Source: Pseudomonas sp. S09G 359 | GTDB lineage: Bacteria > Pseudomonadota > Gammaproteobacteria > Pseudomonadales > Pseudomonadaceae | Length of the DNA: 64,000 bases | Assembly: GCF_002843605.1 (NCBI RefSeq) | Contig: NZ_CP025263.1 | Location: 998,501-1,062,500, forward strand | Reading direction: 5' to 3' | Shown here: positions 38,360-48,783 of the stretch, piece after piece | How positions within the stretch are numbered: the stretch's first letter is position 1 | Layout of the letters: every line of letters starts with the position of its first letter | The notes under the pieces: generated by a model | The model's database searches: none | What the model was told of the DNA's origin: nothing | Seen by the model: only the letters and a program-made list of their open reading frames with translations | Program-made: the position numbers and the translations under genes

Positions 38360-39728
38360 CACCCGTATCGAACGTGACAGCATGGGCGAACTGCAAGTAC
38401 CTGCCGAGGCTTTGTACGGTGCGCAAACCCAGCGCGCGGTGAACAACTTCCCGATCAGCCACCAACGCATGCCGGCACAATTCATTCGTGCCCTGATCCT
38501 GGCCAAGGCCGCCGCCGCCAAGGTCAATGTCGACCTCAAGCAAATCAGCGAAGGGCAGGGCAAGGCCATTGTCGATGCCGCCCAAGGCTTGCTGGAAGGC
38601 GACTTCATGCAGCATTTCCCGGTGGATATCTTCCAGACCGGTTCCGGCACCAGCTCCAACATGAACGCCAACGAAGTGATCGCGACCCTCGCCAGCCGCT
38701 TGCTGGGCGAGGCGGTCAACCCCAACGACCATGTGAACTGCGGCCAAAGCAGCAACGACATCATCCCGACCACCATCCATGTCAGCGCTGCGCTGGTACT
38801 GCATGAGCAAACATTGCCGGCGCTGCTGCACCTGGTGCAGGTGATCGAGCAGAAGGCCGAAGAGGTGCACCCGTTCATCAAGACCGGTCGCACCCACCTG
38901 ATGGATGCCATGCCGGTGCGCATGAGCCAGGTGCTCAACGGTTGGGCCCAGCAGCTCAAGGCCAACATTGGCCACCTGCAAGACTTGCTGCCAAGCCTGC
39001 AAGCCCTGGCCCAGGGCGGCACGGCGGTAGGTACCGGGATCAACGCCCACCCTGAGTTCGCCGCGCGTTTCAGTCAGCAACTGAGCAGCCTCACCGGCGT
39101 GAAATTCACCCCGGGCAAGAACCTGTTCGCGCTGATCGGCTCCCAGGACACGGCCGTCGCCGTCTCTGGTCAGCTGAAAGCTACCGCCGTGTCGCTGATG
39201 AAAATCGCCAACGACCTGCGCTGGATGAACTCCGGTCCACTGGCCGGCCTGGGTGAAATCGAACTCGAAGGCCTGCAGCCTGGCTCGTCGATCATGCCGG
39301 GCAAGGTCAACCCGGTAATCCCTGAGGCAACCGCCATGGTTGCCGCGCAGGTGATCGGCAATGACACGGTGATCACCGTGGCCGGCCAGTCGGGCAACTT
39401 CGAGTTGAACGTGATGCTGCCGATCATCGCCCAGAACCTGCTCAGCAGCCTTGAACTGTTGGCCAATTCCAGCCGCCTGCTGGCGGACAAGGCGATTGCC
39501 AGCTTCAAGGTCAACGAAGCCAAGCTTAAGGAGGCGTTGTCGCGCAACCCGATCCTGGTGACCGCACTCAACCCGATCATTGGTTACCAAAAGGCCGCTG
39601 AAATCGCCAAGAAAGCCTATCAGCAAGGCCGTCCGGTGATTGATGTGGCACTTGAGCACACCGACTTGCCCCGTAGCCAACTGGAGATCCTGCTGGACCC
39701 GGAAAAGCTCACGGCCGGCGGCGTGTAA
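38352..39728 (+). CDS. fumC: Class II fumarate hydratase (iron-independent)
   Basis: The 458-residue fumarase interconverts fumarate and malate without an iron-sulfur cluster. The superfamily signature GSSIMPGKVNPVIPEA (about 312-327), the QTGSGTSSNMNANEV segment and the SS-loop are intact. Placement in a Fur-regulated operon fits its role of replacing iron-dependent fumarases during iron limitation or oxidative stress. Confidence 0.96.
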   Translation: MSNTRIERDSMGELQVPAEALYGAQTQRAVNNFPISHQRMPAQFIRALILAKAAAAKVNVDLKQISEGQGKAIVDAAQGLLEGDFMQHFPVDIFQTGSGTSSNMNANEVIATLASRLLGEAVNPNDHVNCGQSSNDIIPTTIHVSAALVLHEQTLPALLHLVQVIEQKAEEVHPFIKTGRTHLMDAMPVRMSQVLNGWAQQLKANIGHLQDLLPSLQALAQGGTAVGTGINAHPEFAARFSQQLSSLTGVKFTPGKNLFALIGSQDTAVAVSGQLKATAVSLMKIANDLRWMNSGPLAGLGEIELEGLQPGSSIMPGKVNPVIPEATAMVAAQVIGNDTVITVAGQSGNFELNVMLPIIAQNLLSSLELLANSSRLLADKAIASFKVNEAKLKEALSRNPILVTALNPIIGYQKAAEIAKKAYQQGRPVIDVALEHTDLPRSQLEILLDPEKLTAGGV

Positions 39729-39755
39729 TCACCGACCCTGCTTTGGAGGCTCACC

Positions 39756-40184
39756 ATGGAGCACTGGAAACGCACGATCGAACGGGCCAATCGCTGCTTT
39801 ATGGCGGGCGAGCTGGTAGACGCTCGCGAGGCGTACTTGCAAGCGCTGGCCCTGGCCCAAGTGTTGTTCGAACGCTGGGCGGATGCCGACGAAGCAGTGG
39901 CGGCTTGCGTCATTTCCCATCACAACCTGGCGGATCTGCACTTGCGCCTGAACCAGCCGGAGGAAAGCGCGGAGTACCTCTGCGCGATCCACCAGCGTTT
40001 GCTGCAGACCATGCAGGACCCACGCCTCAGCCCGCAGTTGCGTGAAGCGGCCCTGCGTCAGAGCAGCAAGACCTACGTTGAATTGCTGAATTTCATCAGC
40101 GATCACGGCGAGTACCCGCGCACCCATCGTTTATTGGGCGGTACTGCGGCGCAACCGACCACGTCTCAATACGGAGCACATTGA
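39756..40184 (+). CDS. OrfX of the fagA-fumC-orfX-sodA operon (TPR-like)
   Basis: The 142-residue helical protein has a repeat-like N-terminal half ([43 protein letters not shown]) resembling two tetratricopeptide hairpins. Its role is unknown. It is one base from sodA and always found in this operon in Pseudomonas, suggesting a link to superoxide dismutase or fumarase under iron starvation. Confidence 0.8.
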   Translation: MEHWKRTIERANRCFMAGELVDAREAYLQALALAQVLFERWADADEAVAACVISHHNLADLHLRLNQPEESAEYLCAIHQRLLQTMQDPRLSPQLREAALRQSSKTYVELLNFISDHGEYPRTHRLLGGTAAQPTTSQYGAH

Positions 40185-40185
40185 T

Positions 40186-40797
40186 ATGACCTACACCTTG
40201 CCTGCATTGCCTTACGCCTACGATGCCCTTGAACCGCATATCGATGCGCAAACCATGGAAATTCACTACACCAAGCACCACCAGACCTACATCAACAACC
40301 TCAATGCGGCAGTCGAGGGCACCGAGTTCGCCGGCTGGCCGGTAGAGAAGTTGGTGTCCAGCGTGCAGCAACTGCCGGAAAAACTGCGCGCAGCCGTGAT
40401 CAACCAGGGCGGCGGCCACGCCAACCATTCGTTGTTCTGGGCAGTGATGTCGCCAAAAGGCGGCGGTAAGCCGGAAGGCGCGCTGGGTAAAGCCATCGAC
40501 GAGCAACTGGGCGGTTTCGACAGCTTCAAGGAGGCGTTCACCAAGGCCGCCTTGACTCGTTTCGGCAGCGGCTGGGCGTGGCTCAGCGTGACCCCGCAAA
40601 AGACGCTGGTGGTGGAAAGCAGTGGCAACCAGGACAGCCCACTGATGAACGGCAACACCCCGATCCTCGGTCTGGACGTCTGGGAACATGCTTACTACCT
40701 GCTGTACCAGAACCGTCGCCCGGAATACATCAACGCCTTCTACAGTGTTATTAACTGGCCCGAAGTCGCCGCACGCTATCAGGCTGCTTTGGCCTGA
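40186..40797 (+). CDS. sodA: Manganese superoxide dismutase
   Basis: The 203-residue dismutase carries metal ligands in [15 protein letters not shown], in [10 protein letters not shown], and in [19 protein letters not shown] (Asp and His). Residue patterns such as [11 protein letters not shown] followed by SPKGGG favour Mn over Fe. It ends the Fur-controlled operon and provides superoxide defence without iron. Confidence 0.95.
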   Translation: MTYTLPALPYAYDALEPHIDAQTMEIHYTKHHQTYINNLNAAVEGTEFAGWPVEKLVSSVQQLPEKLRAAVINQGGGHANHSLFWAVMSPKGGGKPEGALGKAIDEQLGGFDSFKEAFTKAALTRFGSGWAWLSVTPQKTLVVESSGNQDSPLMNGNTPILGLDVWEHAYYLLYQNRRPEYINAFYSVINWPEVAARYQAALA

Positions 40798-40831
40798 CAT
40801 TCAACTCACATAACAAGATCTAAGGCCGATT

Positions 40832-41725
40832 ATGGGCACTGAAACACTGGCGATCAGCAGCGGGCGAATGTTTCGTTATGCGTTTGGCTCGCTGCTGCTG
40901 TTGGCAGGTACTGCATTGCTGGTGGCCCACGGGCTGGCCTGGCTGGACTTGGAGCCGCGAATCCTGCGCGCCTTGCAAGGCGGCGCGATCTGCGCGCTTG
41001 GCACGGCGCTGGGTGCGGTGCCGGTATTGGTGATCCGGCGCATGCCGGTGGCGCTGAGCGATACCTTGTTGGGTTTTGGTGCCGGGGTGATGCTGGCGGC
41101 GACGGCGTTTTCGCTGATTGTGCCAGGCATCGCCGCCGCTGAAGGCCTGGGGTTGTCGCCTTGGGGTGCCAGTGGCTTGATCAGCTTTGGCATCATGCTG
41201 GGTGCATTCGGGCTGTATCTGGTTGACCGCAAGGTCTCCGGCGCCAGCCCGGAAATGCTCGTAGGCACGCCGGACAAACCGGTAATCCCGCCGCGTATCT
41301 GGCTGTTTGTGTTCGCCATCATCGCCCACAACATACCCGAAGGCATGGCCGTAGGCGTTTCCGCCGGCGGCGGCATGCCGGACGCCGACAGCCTAGCGAT
41401 GGGCATTGCCTTGCAGGACGTACCCGAAGGCCTGGTGATTGCGCTGGTATTGGCCGGGGCGGGAATGTCGCGGGTCAAGGCGTTTCTGATCGGGGCGGCA
41501 TCAGGCTTGGTAGAGCCGGTATTCGCCGTGCTCTGTGCCTGGCTGGTGAGCCTCGCCGAGGTGCTGTTGCCCTTGGGGCTGGCATTGGCGGCCGGTGCGA
41601 TGCTGTTGGTGGTGACCCACGAAGTGATCCCGGAGTCGCGCCGAAACGGTCACGAAAAGCTCGCGAGCCTGGGGCTGTGCATCGGGTTTTGTTTGATGAT
41701 GGTGATGGATACGGCGTTGGGGTGA
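40832..41725 (+). CDS. ZIP-family metal transporter
   Basis: The 297-residue membrane protein has about eight helices and the ZIP metal-site motifs HNIPEGMAVG (helix 4) and LQDVPEGLVIAL (helix 5), where the second has Asp in place of the usual Asn. It is of the GufA type. ZIP proteins import zinc, manganese or iron. It starts 34 bp after sodA with no visible terminator between, so it may be partly co-transcribed with the iron-starvation operon. Confidence 0.88.
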   Translation: MGTETLAISSGRMFRYAFGSLLLLAGTALLVAHGLAWLDLEPRILRALQGGAICALGTALGAVPVLVIRRMPVALSDTLLGFGAGVMLAATAFSLIVPGIAAAEGLGLSPWGASGLISFGIMLGAFGLYLVDRKVSGASPEMLVGTPDKPVIPPRIWLFVFAIIAHNIPEGMAVGVSAGGGMPDADSLAMGIALQDVPEGLVIALVLAGAGMSRVKAFLIGAASGLVEPVFAVLCAWLVSLAEVLLPLGLALAAGAMLLVVTHEVIPESRRNGHEKLASLGLCIGFCLMMVMDTALG

Positions 41726-41762
41726 GGCCGTTGCAGCCTCACGCCTGTATTAACGGGTGGGT

Positions 41763-42035
41763 TTACTCACCCTCATCAAAATAGTTGTTGATCAACGCCA
41801 CCAGCGCGGCCATCGCTTCCTCTTCTTTCTCGCCTTCCGTCTTCAGGTGGATCTTGGTGCCCTTGCCGGCGGCCAGCATCATCATGGCCATGATGCTCTT
41901 GCCATCAACCATGGATTCAGGGGTGCGCCCAGCGCGGATCTGGCAAGGAAACTGCCCGGCAACGCCGACGAACTTGGCCGAGGCGCGGGCATGCAGGCCC
42001 AGCTTGTTGATGATTTCAATTTCCAGAGCGGGCAT
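41763..42035 (-). CDS. ptsO: Phosphocarrier protein NPr (nitrogen PTS)
   Basis: The 90-residue HPr paralogue has the phosphorylation site His16 in KLGLHARASAKFV and the Ser region DGKSIMAMMMLAAGKGT. It relays phosphate from PtsP to PtsN. It ends the minus-strand rpoN-hpf-ptsN-rapZ-ptsO cluster. Confidence 0.95.
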   Translation of the reverse strand: MPALEIEIINKLGLHARASAKFVGVAGQFPCQIRAGRTPESMVDGKSIMAMMMLAAGKGTKIHLKTEGEKEEEAMAALVALINNYFDEGE

Positions 42036-42051
42036 CGCGGGGGTGTTCCTT

Positions 42052-42909
42052 TCAGCTAAGGTCGCGGTGGCGAACCTGGACGTTCTTGAGGGTTTGTTGC
42101 AGCACCTGGCCCAGGCGTTCGGTCAGGTAGACCGAGCGGTGGTGCCCGCCGGTGCAGCCGATGGCAATGGTGACATAGGCCCGGTTGCTTGCGGCAAAGC
42201 GCGGCAACCATTTGAGCAGGTAGCTGGAGATGTCCTGGAACATCTCTTCTACATCCGGTTGCGCGGCCAGGTACTCGGCCACCGGCTGATCCAGCCCGGA
42301 TTGATCGCGCAGCTCCGGCTTCCAATAGGGGTTGGGCAGGCAGCGCACATCGAACACCAGGTCGGCGTCCACCGGCATGCCGCGCTTGAAGCCAAACGAC
42401 TCCACCAGAAACGCCGTGCCGGGCTCCGGCTGGTTCAGCAGGCGCAGCTTGATGGCATCGCGTAGCTGATACAGGTTGAGGCCCGTGGTGTTGATCTTGA
42501 GGTCGGCGAGGTCAATGATCGGCCCCAACAGCTTGGTTTCGTCTTCGATCGCTTCGGCGAGGGAGCGGTGAGGGCTGCTGAGGGGGTGACGGCGCCGGGT
42601 TTCGGAGAAGCGCTTGAGCAGCGTCTCTTCGTCGGCGTCCAGGTACAGCACGTCGCAATGAATGTGCTTGGCCCGCACTTCCTCGAGCAATTGCGGGAAT
42701 CGCTCCAGGTGGCTGGGCAGGTTGCGGGCATCAATCGAAACGGCGACCAATGGTTGCGCCAGTTCGGTGTGGATCAACGCGCGTTCCGCCAATTCCGGCA
42801 GCAGGCCGGCAGGCAGGTTGTCGATGCAATAGAAACCGTTGTCCTCGAGAACATTGAGGGCGGTGCTTTTACCCGAGCCGGAGCGGCCGCTGACGATGAT
42901 CAAACGCAT
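42052..42909 (-). CDS. rapZ: RNase adapter/GTPase RapZ
   Basis: The 285-residue protein has Walker [12 protein letters not shown] (residues 6-16) and the C-terminal domain [15 protein letters not shown]. In E. coli RapZ senses glucosamine-6-phosphate and guides RNase E to the sRNA GlmZ. GlmZ is not known in Pseudomonas, so the target here may differ. The start lies two bases after the ptsN stop. Confidence 0.95.
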   Translation of the reverse strand: MRLIIVSGRSGSGKSTALNVLEDNGFYCIDNLPAGLLPELAERALIHTELAQPLVAVSIDARNLPSHLERFPQLLEEVRAKHIHCDVLYLDADEETLLKRFSETRRRHPLSSPHRSLAEAIEDETKLLGPIIDLADLKINTTGLNLYQLRDAIKLRLLNQPEPGTAFLVESFGFKRGMPVDADLVFDVRCLPNPYWKPELRDQSGLDQPVAEYLAAQPDVEEMFQDISSYLLKWLPRFAASNRAYVTIAIGCTGGHHRSVYLTERLGQVLQQTLKNVQVRHRDLS

Positions 42910-42911
42910 GA

Positions 42912-43376
42912 TTACTGCCCGTTTTGTTCATCCAGGACAACCTGATACAACGCCTCATTGCTGCTGGCACTGCGCAGTTTGTCGCGTACTTCCTTGCGGT
43001 CGAGCATGCTGGCGATCTGCCGGAGCAGTTCCAGGTGCGCATCGGTGGCAGCCTGTGGGACCAGCAGTACAAACAGCAGGTCGACCGGGGCACCGTCGAT
43101 GGCGTCGAAATCGATGGGAGCGTCCAGGTGCAGCAGGGCGCTGACCGGTGTCTCGCAGCCTTTGAGGCGGCAGTGAGGAATGGCGATGCCGTTGCCAAAA
43201 CCCGTGGAGCCGAGTTTTTCACGGGCAATCAGAGCCTCGTAGACATCTTGCATCTCCAGCTCAGGCACTTCGCGGCTGATCAGGTTGGCAATTTGCTCGA
43301 GGGCTTTCTTCTTGCTGCCGCCCGGCGCGTTCACGAGGGAACGGCCGGGGGTCAGGATGGTTTCAAGTCGGATCAT
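42912..43376 (-). CDS. ptsN: PTS EIIA-Ntr protein PtsN
   Basis: The 154-residue EIIA domain is phosphorylated on the His in [11 protein letters not shown] (about residue 68). It regulates potassium transport, carbon and nitrogen responses and, in Pseudomonas, polyhydroxyalkanoate and catabolic genes. Full-length and within the conserved rpoN operon. Confidence 0.95.
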   Translation of the reverse strand: MIRLETILTPGRSLVNAPGGSKKKALEQIANLISREVPELEMQDVYEALIAREKLGSTGFGNGIAIPHCRLKGCETPVSALLHLDAPIDFDAIDGAPVDLLFVLLVPQAATDAHLELLRQIASMLDRKEVRDKLRSASSNEALYQVVLDEQNGQ

Positions 43377-43386
43377 GGGGGGAGAG

Positions 43387-43692
43387 TTAGCGACCTGTAC
43401 CTTGCATCAGGTGCAGATTCTTTTCCTTATGCTTTATGAGTTGGCGGTCCAGCTTGTCGTAGAGCGAGTCAATCGCCGCGTACATGTCTTCATGTTCCGC
43501 ATTGGCGACGAGCTTGGCATTCGGTACGTGCAGGGTGGCCTCGATTTTTTGCTTGAGCTTATCGACCTCCATGATGACCTGCACATTGGTGATCTTGTCA
43601 AAATGCCCCGCAAGCTTGTTCAGCTTGCTCTCGGTGTACTCACGCAGGGGTTTGGTGACTTCCAGCTGGTGTCCACTGATGTTGACTTGCAT
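43387..43692 (-). CDS. hpf: Ribosome hibernation promoting factor
   Basis: The 101-residue short-form HPF (MQVNISGHQLEVTKPLREYT) binds the 30S decoding region in stationary phase. ATG 43692 has a proper GGAGAAG ribosome site; an in-frame ATG 18 codons upstream lacks one and would add non-conserved residues. It lies directly downstream of rpoN. Confidence 0.94.
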   Translation of the reverse strand: MQVNISGHQLEVTKPLREYTESKLNKLAGHFDKITNVQVIMEVDKLKQKIEATLHVPNAKLVANAEHEDMYAAIDSLYDKLDRQLIKHKEKNLHLMQGTGR

Positions 43693-43767
43693 ACAGCTTC
43701 TCCTTCGTTGCCAGTGCATAAAGCGGTGGGCAGGAATACCCACCACTGGAACGCTGTGGCCCGCCCG

Positions 43768-45261
43768 TCACATCAAACGCTTACGCTCGCTGGAAGGCGC
43801 GATCCCGAGGGACTCGCGGTACTTGGCGACGGTTCGACGGGCGACCTGAATGCCTTGTGCCTCCAGTAAACCAGCGATCTTGCTGTCACTCAACGGCTTT
43901 TTCTGATTTTCCGCGGCAACCAGTTTTTTGATGATCGCGCGGATCGCCGTGGACGAGCATTCACCGCCTTCGGAGGTGCTTACATGGCTGGAGAAAAAGT
44001 ATTTCAGTTCATAAATACCCCGTGGGGTATGCATGAATTTCTGCGTGGTCACCCGGGAAATCGTCGATTCGTGCATGCCTACCGCCTCGGCAATATCGTG
44101 CAGAACCAGCGGTTTCATCGCTTCGTCGCCGTATTCCAGGAAGCCGCGCTGATGCTCGACGATCTGGGTGGCGACTTTCATCAGGGTTTCGTTGCGGCTT
44201 TGCAGGCTCTTGATGAACCAGCGTGCTTCCTGCAACTGGTTGCGCATGAAGGTGTTGTCGGCGCTGGTGTCGGCGCGGCGTACGAAACCGGCATATTGCG
44301 GGTTGACCCGCAGGCGTGGCACCGATTCCTGATTCAGCTCCACCAACCAGCGCTCGTTGTCCTTGCGCACGATGACGTCGGGGACGACGTATTCGGCTTC
44401 GCTGGACTCGATCTGCGAACCTGGGCGTGGATTGAGGCTTTGCACCAGCTCGATGACCTGGCGCAGGTCGTCTTCCTTGAGCTTCATGCGGCGCATCAGC
44501 TGGCTGTAGTCGCGGCTGCCGAGCAAATCGATGTAGTCGGTGACCAGGCGCTGGGCCTCGGCCAGCCAAGGGGTCTTGGCGGGCAGCTGGCGCAGTTGCA
44601 GCAGCAGGCATTCGCTGAGGGAGCGGGCGCCGATGCCGGCAGGCTCGAACTGCTGGATGCGGTGCAGGACGGCTTCGATCTCGTCCAGCTCGATGTCGAG
44701 TTCCGGATCGAAGGCTTCAAGGATCTCTTCGAGCGTCTCGTCCAGATAACCCTGGTTGTTGATGCAGTCGATCAGGGTGACGGCGATCAGGCGATCGGTA
44801 TCCGACATCGGCGCCAGGTTCAGTTGCCACAGCAAATGGCTCTGCAGGCTTTCGCCGGCGGAGGTACGGGTGGTGAAGTCCCACTCGTCGTCATCATTGC
44901 TCGGCAGGCTGCTGGCGCTGGTCTGGTAGACGTCTTCCCAGGCGGTGTCCACCGGGAGTTCGTTGGGAATGCGTTCGTTCCAGTCGCCTTCCTCGAGGTT
45001 ATCCACCGTGGGGGCGGTTTCCTGGTAGGACGGTTCCTGCACGTCGGGGTTGGGTTTTTGCTCGATGTTGTCGGCCAGCGGGTCTGCATTATCGAAGTCG
45101 TCGCCTTCTTCCTGGCGTTCGAGCATCGGATTGGACTCCAGGGCCTCCTGGATTTCCTGTTGCAGGTCCAGGGTCGACAATTGGAGCAGGCGGATGGCCT
45201 GTTGCAGCTGCGGTGTCATCGTCAGCTGCTGGCCCATTCTCAGGACTAGCGATGGTTTCAT
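43768..45261 (-). CDS. rpoN: RNA polymerase sigma-54 factor
   Basis: The 497-residue factor has the N-terminal glutamine-rich region I ([21 protein letters not shown]), an acidic region II (about 50-130), the core-binding domain, and the C-terminal RpoN box [10 protein letters not shown]. It directs transcription of nitrogen, motility and carbon genes with enhancer-binding activators. Full length. Confidence 0.98.
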   Translation of the reverse strand: MKPSLVLRMGQQLTMTPQLQQAIRLLQLSTLDLQQEIQEALESNPMLERQEEGDDFDNADPLADNIEQKPNPDVQEPSYQETAPTVDNLEEGDWNERIPNELPVDTAWEDVYQTSASSLPSNDDDEWDFTTRTSAGESLQSHLLWQLNLAPMSDTDRLIAVTLIDCINNQGYLDETLEEILEAFDPELDIELDEIEAVLHRIQQFEPAGIGARSLSECLLLQLRQLPAKTPWLAEAQRLVTDYIDLLGSRDYSQLMRRMKLKEDDLRQVIELVQSLNPRPGSQIESSEAEYVVPDVIVRKDNERWLVELNQESVPRLRVNPQYAGFVRRADTSADNTFMRNQLQEARWFIKSLQSRNETLMKVATQIVEHQRGFLEYGDEAMKPLVLHDIAEAVGMHESTISRVTTQKFMHTPRGIYELKYFFSSHVSTSEGGECSSTAIRAIIKKLVAAENQKKPLSDSKIAGLLEAQGIQVARRTVAKYRESLGIAPSSERKRLM

Positions 45262-45287
45262 GGCAGGGGCTTAACACCTTATTCGCC

Positions 45288-45325
45288 GGCGCAATGCGCC
45301 ATCCACGACAGGGCGCGTGAGCGCC
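45288..45325 (-). other. Twin GGCGC hairpins upstream of rpoN
   Basis: GGCGC-AAT-GCGCC (45288-45300) and GGCGC-GTGA-GCGCC (45312-45325) are two small perfect hairpins in the rpoN 5' region. They might affect rpoN translation or mRNA ends; this is only suggestive. Confidence 0.35.
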
Positions 45326-45423
45326 AAACATAAGCAAATTATATGCCTGATATCGGGGGCTTTGCCTAGAGCGCGGTAACAATAAAAATCCGGAGGTTTT
45401 CATTGACTCCCGCGCTTCGGGCA

Positions 45424-45457
45424 AACGACCTGCCACCGCCAGTTTCTACAGGCAGGT
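45424..45457 (-). terminator. Probable terminator between lptB and rpoN
   Basis: Immediately after the lptB stop codon the minus strand reads ACCTGCC...GGCAGGT with a 16-nt loop followed by CGTTTG. The stem is fair and the T-tract short, so termination may be partial. Confidence 0.45.
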
Positions 45458-46182
<725 letters not shown>

Positions 46183-46183
<1 letters not shown>

Positions 46184-46716
46184 TACTCGGCCTTCTTCTT
46201 CGGCTGGATAACCATGTCGATGCGTGGACGTGGCGCGGTGACCTTGGAGCCATTGGCGCGACCGGCGTTAGCGATCTGTTTCACGGTGTCATAGGTGATT
46301 TTTTCACCTTCCGTGGAGTTGCCGTCGGGGCTCAGTACCTTGGCCTGGTCGATCAGCACGATGCGGTTCTGCTGGGCGTGGTACTGGATAGTCTTGCCGT
46401 AGCCCTTCATCGGGCCGGTATCGGCAGCGGACTGCTTCTGTTCGAAGTAAGCCAGGTTGCCTACCGAGGTCACGACGTCGATGTCACCGTTTTGGGTGCG
46501 CGTCAGTGTCACGGTATTACCGGTGATCTTCATCGACCCTTGGGTGATGATCACGCCGCCGGTGTAGGTGGCAACACCTTGCTTGTCATCCAGCTGCGCA
46601 TCGTCAGCCGAGATGTGGATCGGTTGCTGGCTATCGTTCGGCAGAGCCCAGGCGCTCACGCTTCCCAGTGCTGCGCCCAGACCGAGCAAAATAGGGAGAG
46701 TTTTAACGAGCCTCAT
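46183..46716 (-). CDS. lptA: LPS transport periplasmic protein LptA
   Basis: The 177-residue protein has a Sec signal ([18 protein letters not shown]) and an OstA-type beta-jellyroll ([25 protein letters not shown]) that forms the periplasmic LPS bridge. The start overlaps the last codons of lptC by 14 nt. The C-terminal tail is Lys-rich. Confidence 0.93.
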
Positions 46717-47275
46717 ACTGTCCTCTTACGTTCGATAGCAGGTGTATCCTGCTTTCTTTCAAATACGCTTTCATTCCCTTGCCAGTCGATACACCGCCAG
46801 CGCCGTCGATTCTAACGTCTTGCTCGGTCTGCGCATATTGCTTCTGCGGGAATACGGTCATGCGACTGCTGGTAATCACCGTGTCGCGGTTTTTTGCATC
46901 AGTGCGCGCAACGCGTACCGAATCGATCAGCTCCACCTCGGTGCCGTCCGGGTTGACCTCGCCACGTTTGCTGGTGACGTGCCATGGGAACTCGGTGCCG
47001 CGGTAGATGTTTATGTCCGGGTTGGTCAGCAGGGTGACCTCGGTGGCCTTCAAATGCTCGACCTTGTCCGATGTCATCTCGTACTGCACCTTGCCGTCGG
47101 GCAGGAACTGCACGCTCTTGGCGTTGATCGCGTAGTAGTCGATAGCCCCTTCGTCAACCTGCGCAGCAGGCTGGTCGAGGAAGCGCTCAGGGCTGATATT
47201 CCAGTAGCCCACCGCGAGAAACAGCGCGGCGATGACCCCGAATAGCAGGAAGTTGCGAATCTTTTTGCTCAGCAT
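46703..47275 (-). CDS. lptC: LPS export protein LptC
   Basis: The 190-residue bitopic protein has an N-terminal membrane helix (NFLLFGVIAALFLAVGYW) and a periplasmic jellyroll that passes LPS from LptB2FG to LptA. It lies between kdsC (8 bp) and lptA (overlap). Confidence 0.93.
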   Translation of the reverse strand: MLSKKIRNFLLFGVIAALFLAVGYWNISPERFLDQPAAQVDEGAIDYYAINAKSVQFLPDGKVQYEMTSDKVEHLKATEVTLLTNPDINIYRGTEFPWHVTSKRGEVNPDGTEVELIDSVRVARTDAKNRDTVITSSRMTVFPQKQYAQTEQDVRIDGAGGVSTGKGMKAYLKESRIHLLSNVRGQYEAR

Positions 47276-47283
47276 AAAACGCT

Positions 47284-47808
47284 CTATAAGTAGGCGGCGT
47301 GGGCCGCTTCAAGGCTGCCCTGGGCACGCAGAATCAGCTCGCAGAACTCGCGGGCGGCGCCTTCGCCACCGCGTGCAGTGGTGATGCCATGGGCGTGCTC
47401 GCGAACAAACGCTGCAGCATTGGCGACGGCCATGCCCAGGCCGACTCGGCGAATGACCGGCAGGTCGGGCAGGTCGTCGCCCAAATAAGCAACCTGCTCA
47501 TAGCTTAGGTTGAGTTGGCCAAGAAGCTCGTCAAGAACCACCAGTTTATCCTCACGGCCCTGATACAGGTGAGGAATCCCCAGGTTTTGTGCGCGGCGTT
47601 CCACAACGGGGGTTTTTCTGCCGCTGATAATCGCTGTTTGCACGCCCGCCGCCATCAGCATCTTGATGCCCTGGCCGTCGAGGGTGTTGAACGTCTTGAA
47701 CTCGCTGCCATCCTCGAGGAAATACAGGCGGCCGTCGGTCAGCACGCCGTCAACGTCGAAAATCGCCAGCTTGATGTTTTTGCCGCGTTGCATCAGGTCG
47801 CTGGTCAT
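47284..47808 (-). CDS. kdsC: 3-deoxy-D-manno-octulosonate-8-phosphate phosphatase
   Basis: The 174-residue HAD phosphatase removes phosphate from Kdo-8-P. Motif I is IFDVDGVLTDG and motif III/IV is VAYLGDDLPDLPVI. No cap domain is present, as expected for this tetrameric subgroup. Its start follows the kdsD stop directly. Confidence 0.95.
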   Translation of the reverse strand: MTSDLMQRGKNIKLAIFDVDGVLTDGRLYFLEDGSEFKTFNTLDGQGIKMLMAAGVQTAIISGRKTPVVERRAQNLGIPHLYQGREDKLVVLDELLGQLNLSYEQVAYLGDDLPDLPVIRRVGLGMAVANAAAFVREHAHGITTARGGEGAAREFCELILRAQGSLEAAHAAYL

Positions 47809-48783
47809 TTACATCACTCCCGCACGCAGCAAGTCGTGCATGTTCAGGGCGCCAATCGGGTAGTCGTTGCCATCGACCACCACCAGCGCGCCAATCTTGT
47901 GGTCTTCCATGATCTTCAAGGCTTCGGCCGCCAGCATTTCCGGGCGTGCGGTCTTGCCATGGGGTGTCATTACCGCATCGATGGTAGCGGTGTGGATATC
48001 AATGGTGCGGTCCAGGGTGCGGCGCAAGTCGCCGTCGGTGAAGACTCCGGCCAGGCGCCCGTCGGCTTCCAGGATCACGGTCATGCCCAGGCCCTTGCGG
48101 GTCATTTCCATCAGCGCGTCCTTAAGCAGGGTGCCGCGCTGGACGTGGGGCAATTCATCGCCCGAGTGCATGACGTTTTCCACTTTAAGCAGCAGGCGGC
48201 GACCCAGTGCGCCACCCGGGTGGGAAAACGCGAAATCTTCGGCGGTAAAGCCGCGGGCTTCCAGCAGTGCCACGGCCAGGGCGTCGCCCATGACCAGGGC
48301 CGCGGTGGTGGAGGAGGTGGGTGCCAGGTTCAGCGGGCAGGCCTCGTGGGCCACGTGAACGTTCAGGTTCACTTCGGCGGCCTTGGCCAGCGTCGATTCC
48401 GGGTTGCCGGTGACGCTGATCATCTTGATGCCCAGGCGCTTGATCAGCGGCAGCAGGGTCACGATTTCGTTGGTGGTGCCGGAGTTGGACAGCGCCAGGA
48501 TGATGTCATCCTTGGTGATCATGCCCATGTCACCGTGGCTGGCTTCGGCCGGATGCACGAAAAATGCGGTGGTCCCGGTGCTTGCCAGGGTGGCGGCGAT
48601 CTTGTTGCCGACGTGGCCCGACTTGCCCATGCCGACCACGACAACGCGGCCTTTGCTGGCCAGAATCATCTCGCAGGCGCGTACGAAATCCGCGTCGATA
48701 TGGGCCAGCAAGCCTTCTACGGCTTCAAGCTCTAGGCGGATGGTGCGTTGTGCGGATTGAATAAGGTCGCTGGATTGGCTCAT
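47809..48783 (-). CDS. kdsD: Arabinose-5-phosphate isomerase
   Basis: The 324-residue enzyme makes D-arabinose-5-phosphate, the precursor of Kdo. An N-terminal SIS domain (about 30-180, VVVVGMGKSGHVGNKIAATL) is followed by two CBS domains (about 205-320). ATG 48783 (MSQSSDLIQSAQRT) is the conserved start; the open frame extends 21 codons further without support. It leads the kdsD-kdsC-lptCAB operon. Confidence 0.94.
   Translation of the reverse strand: MSQSSDLIQSAQRTIRLELEAVEGLLAHIDADFVRACEMILASKGRVVVVGMGKSGHVGNKIAATLASTGTTAFFVHPAEASHGDMGMITKDDIILALSNSGTTNEIVTLLPLIKRLGIKMISVTGNPESTLAKAAEVNLNVHVAHEACPLNLAPTSSTTAALVMGDALAVALLEARGFTAEDFAFSHPGGALGRRLLLKVENVMHSGDELPHVQRGTLLKDALMEMTRKGLGMTVILEADGRLAGVFTDGDLRRTLDRTIDIHTATIDAVMTPHGKTARPEMLAAEALKIMEDHKIGALVVVDGNDYPIGALNMHDLLRAGVM

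Noticed and set aside
41400..41440. Asp replacing Asn in the second ZIP metal motif (QDVPEG) as inactivating
   Set aside because: This variant occurs in GufA-type ZIP proteins and still offers a metal ligand.
46703..46716. lptC/lptA overlap of 14 bases as a frameshift
   Set aside because: Both proteins are complete and this overlap is a normal translational coupling in the lpt operon.
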